From: Candidatus Cloacimonadota bacterium
GTDB lineage: Bacteria; Cloacimonadota; Cloacimonadia; JGIOTU-2
Direction: 5' to 3'
Assembly: GCA_021160355.1 (NCBI GenBank)
Contig: JAGHCS010000213.1
Coordinates: forward strand, 1-5,876
Length of the DNA: 5,876 nt
A program made the position numbers and the translations under genes. Positions 5,676 to 5,876 of the stretch are shown here, one piece after another. Numbering within the stretch: the first letter of the stretch is position 1; each line of letters starts with the position of its first letter. Below the pieces are notes generated by a model. The model saw only the letters and a list, made by a program, of their open reading frames with translations. It searched no databases and was not told where the DNA came from.

Positions 5676-5876
5676 TTATTTAGATGAAACGCTGATGCTA
5701 TCGCACAAGATCGCAGGCATTTTACCACCCCAGCATGCGTGCAGTTTGTTTTCCACAGCTACAACTTTTTTGAGGGTGTCATATACGTTTCCTGCAACCA
5801 TCACATCTTTTACGCGTCCAACGATCTCACCATTTTCGACATAGAGCCCGGGACTCACACCAACAGAGTAATCACC
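5676..5876 (-). CDS. C-terminal end of a TldD/PmbA-family metallopeptidase (5' end outside window)
   Basis: The frame is open from the window edge to a TAA at 5678-5676 and gives 66 residues starting GDYSVGVSPGL. TldD and PmbA (TldE) form a zinc protease that degrades unfolded small peptides and matures some modified peptides in the cytoplasm. The visible part fits the conserved C-terminal domain of this family: the G-D-(F/Y)-S opening, E-N-G-E-I, a hydrophobic AGN(V/L)-type helix start (VMVAGNVYD), an AVEN turn and the final P-A-I-L-C-D strand. The zinc-binding HExxxH-like motif of TldD lies further upstream, so I cannot say whether this is the catalytic TldD or the partner-type PmbA. A GTG within the frame at 5858 is merely an internal Val codon. 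The next gene begins 75 bases downstream, with a hairpin in between. In many genomes the two partners are adjacent; the partner would have to lie outside this window, as no second copy is seen here. Confidence 0.85.
   Translation of the reverse strand, partial: GDYSVGVSPGLYVENGEIVGRVKDVMVAGNVYDTLKKVVAVENKLHACWGGKMPAILCDSISVSSK

Overview
The window most resembles a genome fragment of a Gram-negative, probably anaerobic bacterium from the FCB side of the tree. A Candidatus Cloacimonadota-like genome is my best guess. The basis is a type IX secretion-like C-terminal tail on the first (truncated) gene, several predicted lipoproteins, a CorA very close to the Thermotoga type, clear GGAGG-type ribosome binding sites and moderate AT richness. 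The taxon is an inference from style; no rRNA or tRNA gene is present to settle it.

Layout. Positions 1-69 (+ strand) hold the last 22 codons of a secreted-protein gene, closed by a strong intrinsic terminator at 94-127. A 276-base convergent spacer (128-403) holds nothing I can support. Everything from 404 to 5876 is on the - strand. Read in the direction of transcription it is: the 3' end of a TldD/PmbA-type metallopeptidase gene (5876-5676); a 75-base gap with a striking 14-bp RNA hairpin (5658-5623); an imidazolonepropionase-like amidohydrolase (5600-4374); a lipoprotein-like HAD phosphatase that overlaps it by ATGA (4377-3409); a 142-residue lipoprotein (3322-2894); a 469-residue probable lipoprotein with a tandem repeat (2874-1465); and a CorA-type Mg2+/Co2+ channel (1453-404). 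The gaps are -4, 86, 19 and 11 bases, so the last five genes look like one transcription unit. The 86-base gap is the only place where a second promoter could sit.

Functionally the group joins two cytoplasmic hydrolases (peptide and amide turnover), three consecutive envelope proteins with N-terminal lipidation signals, and a divalent cation channel. HAD phosphatases need Mg2+, and TldD/PmbA proteins and amidohydrolases are metalloenzymes. A metal-linked theme can therefore be stated, but shared transcription is the only direct evidence for it. I see no CRISPR array, mobile element, toxin-antitoxin pair or recognisable defence system. The least explained parts are the 469-residue protein and the hairpin in front of the amidohydrolase gene.
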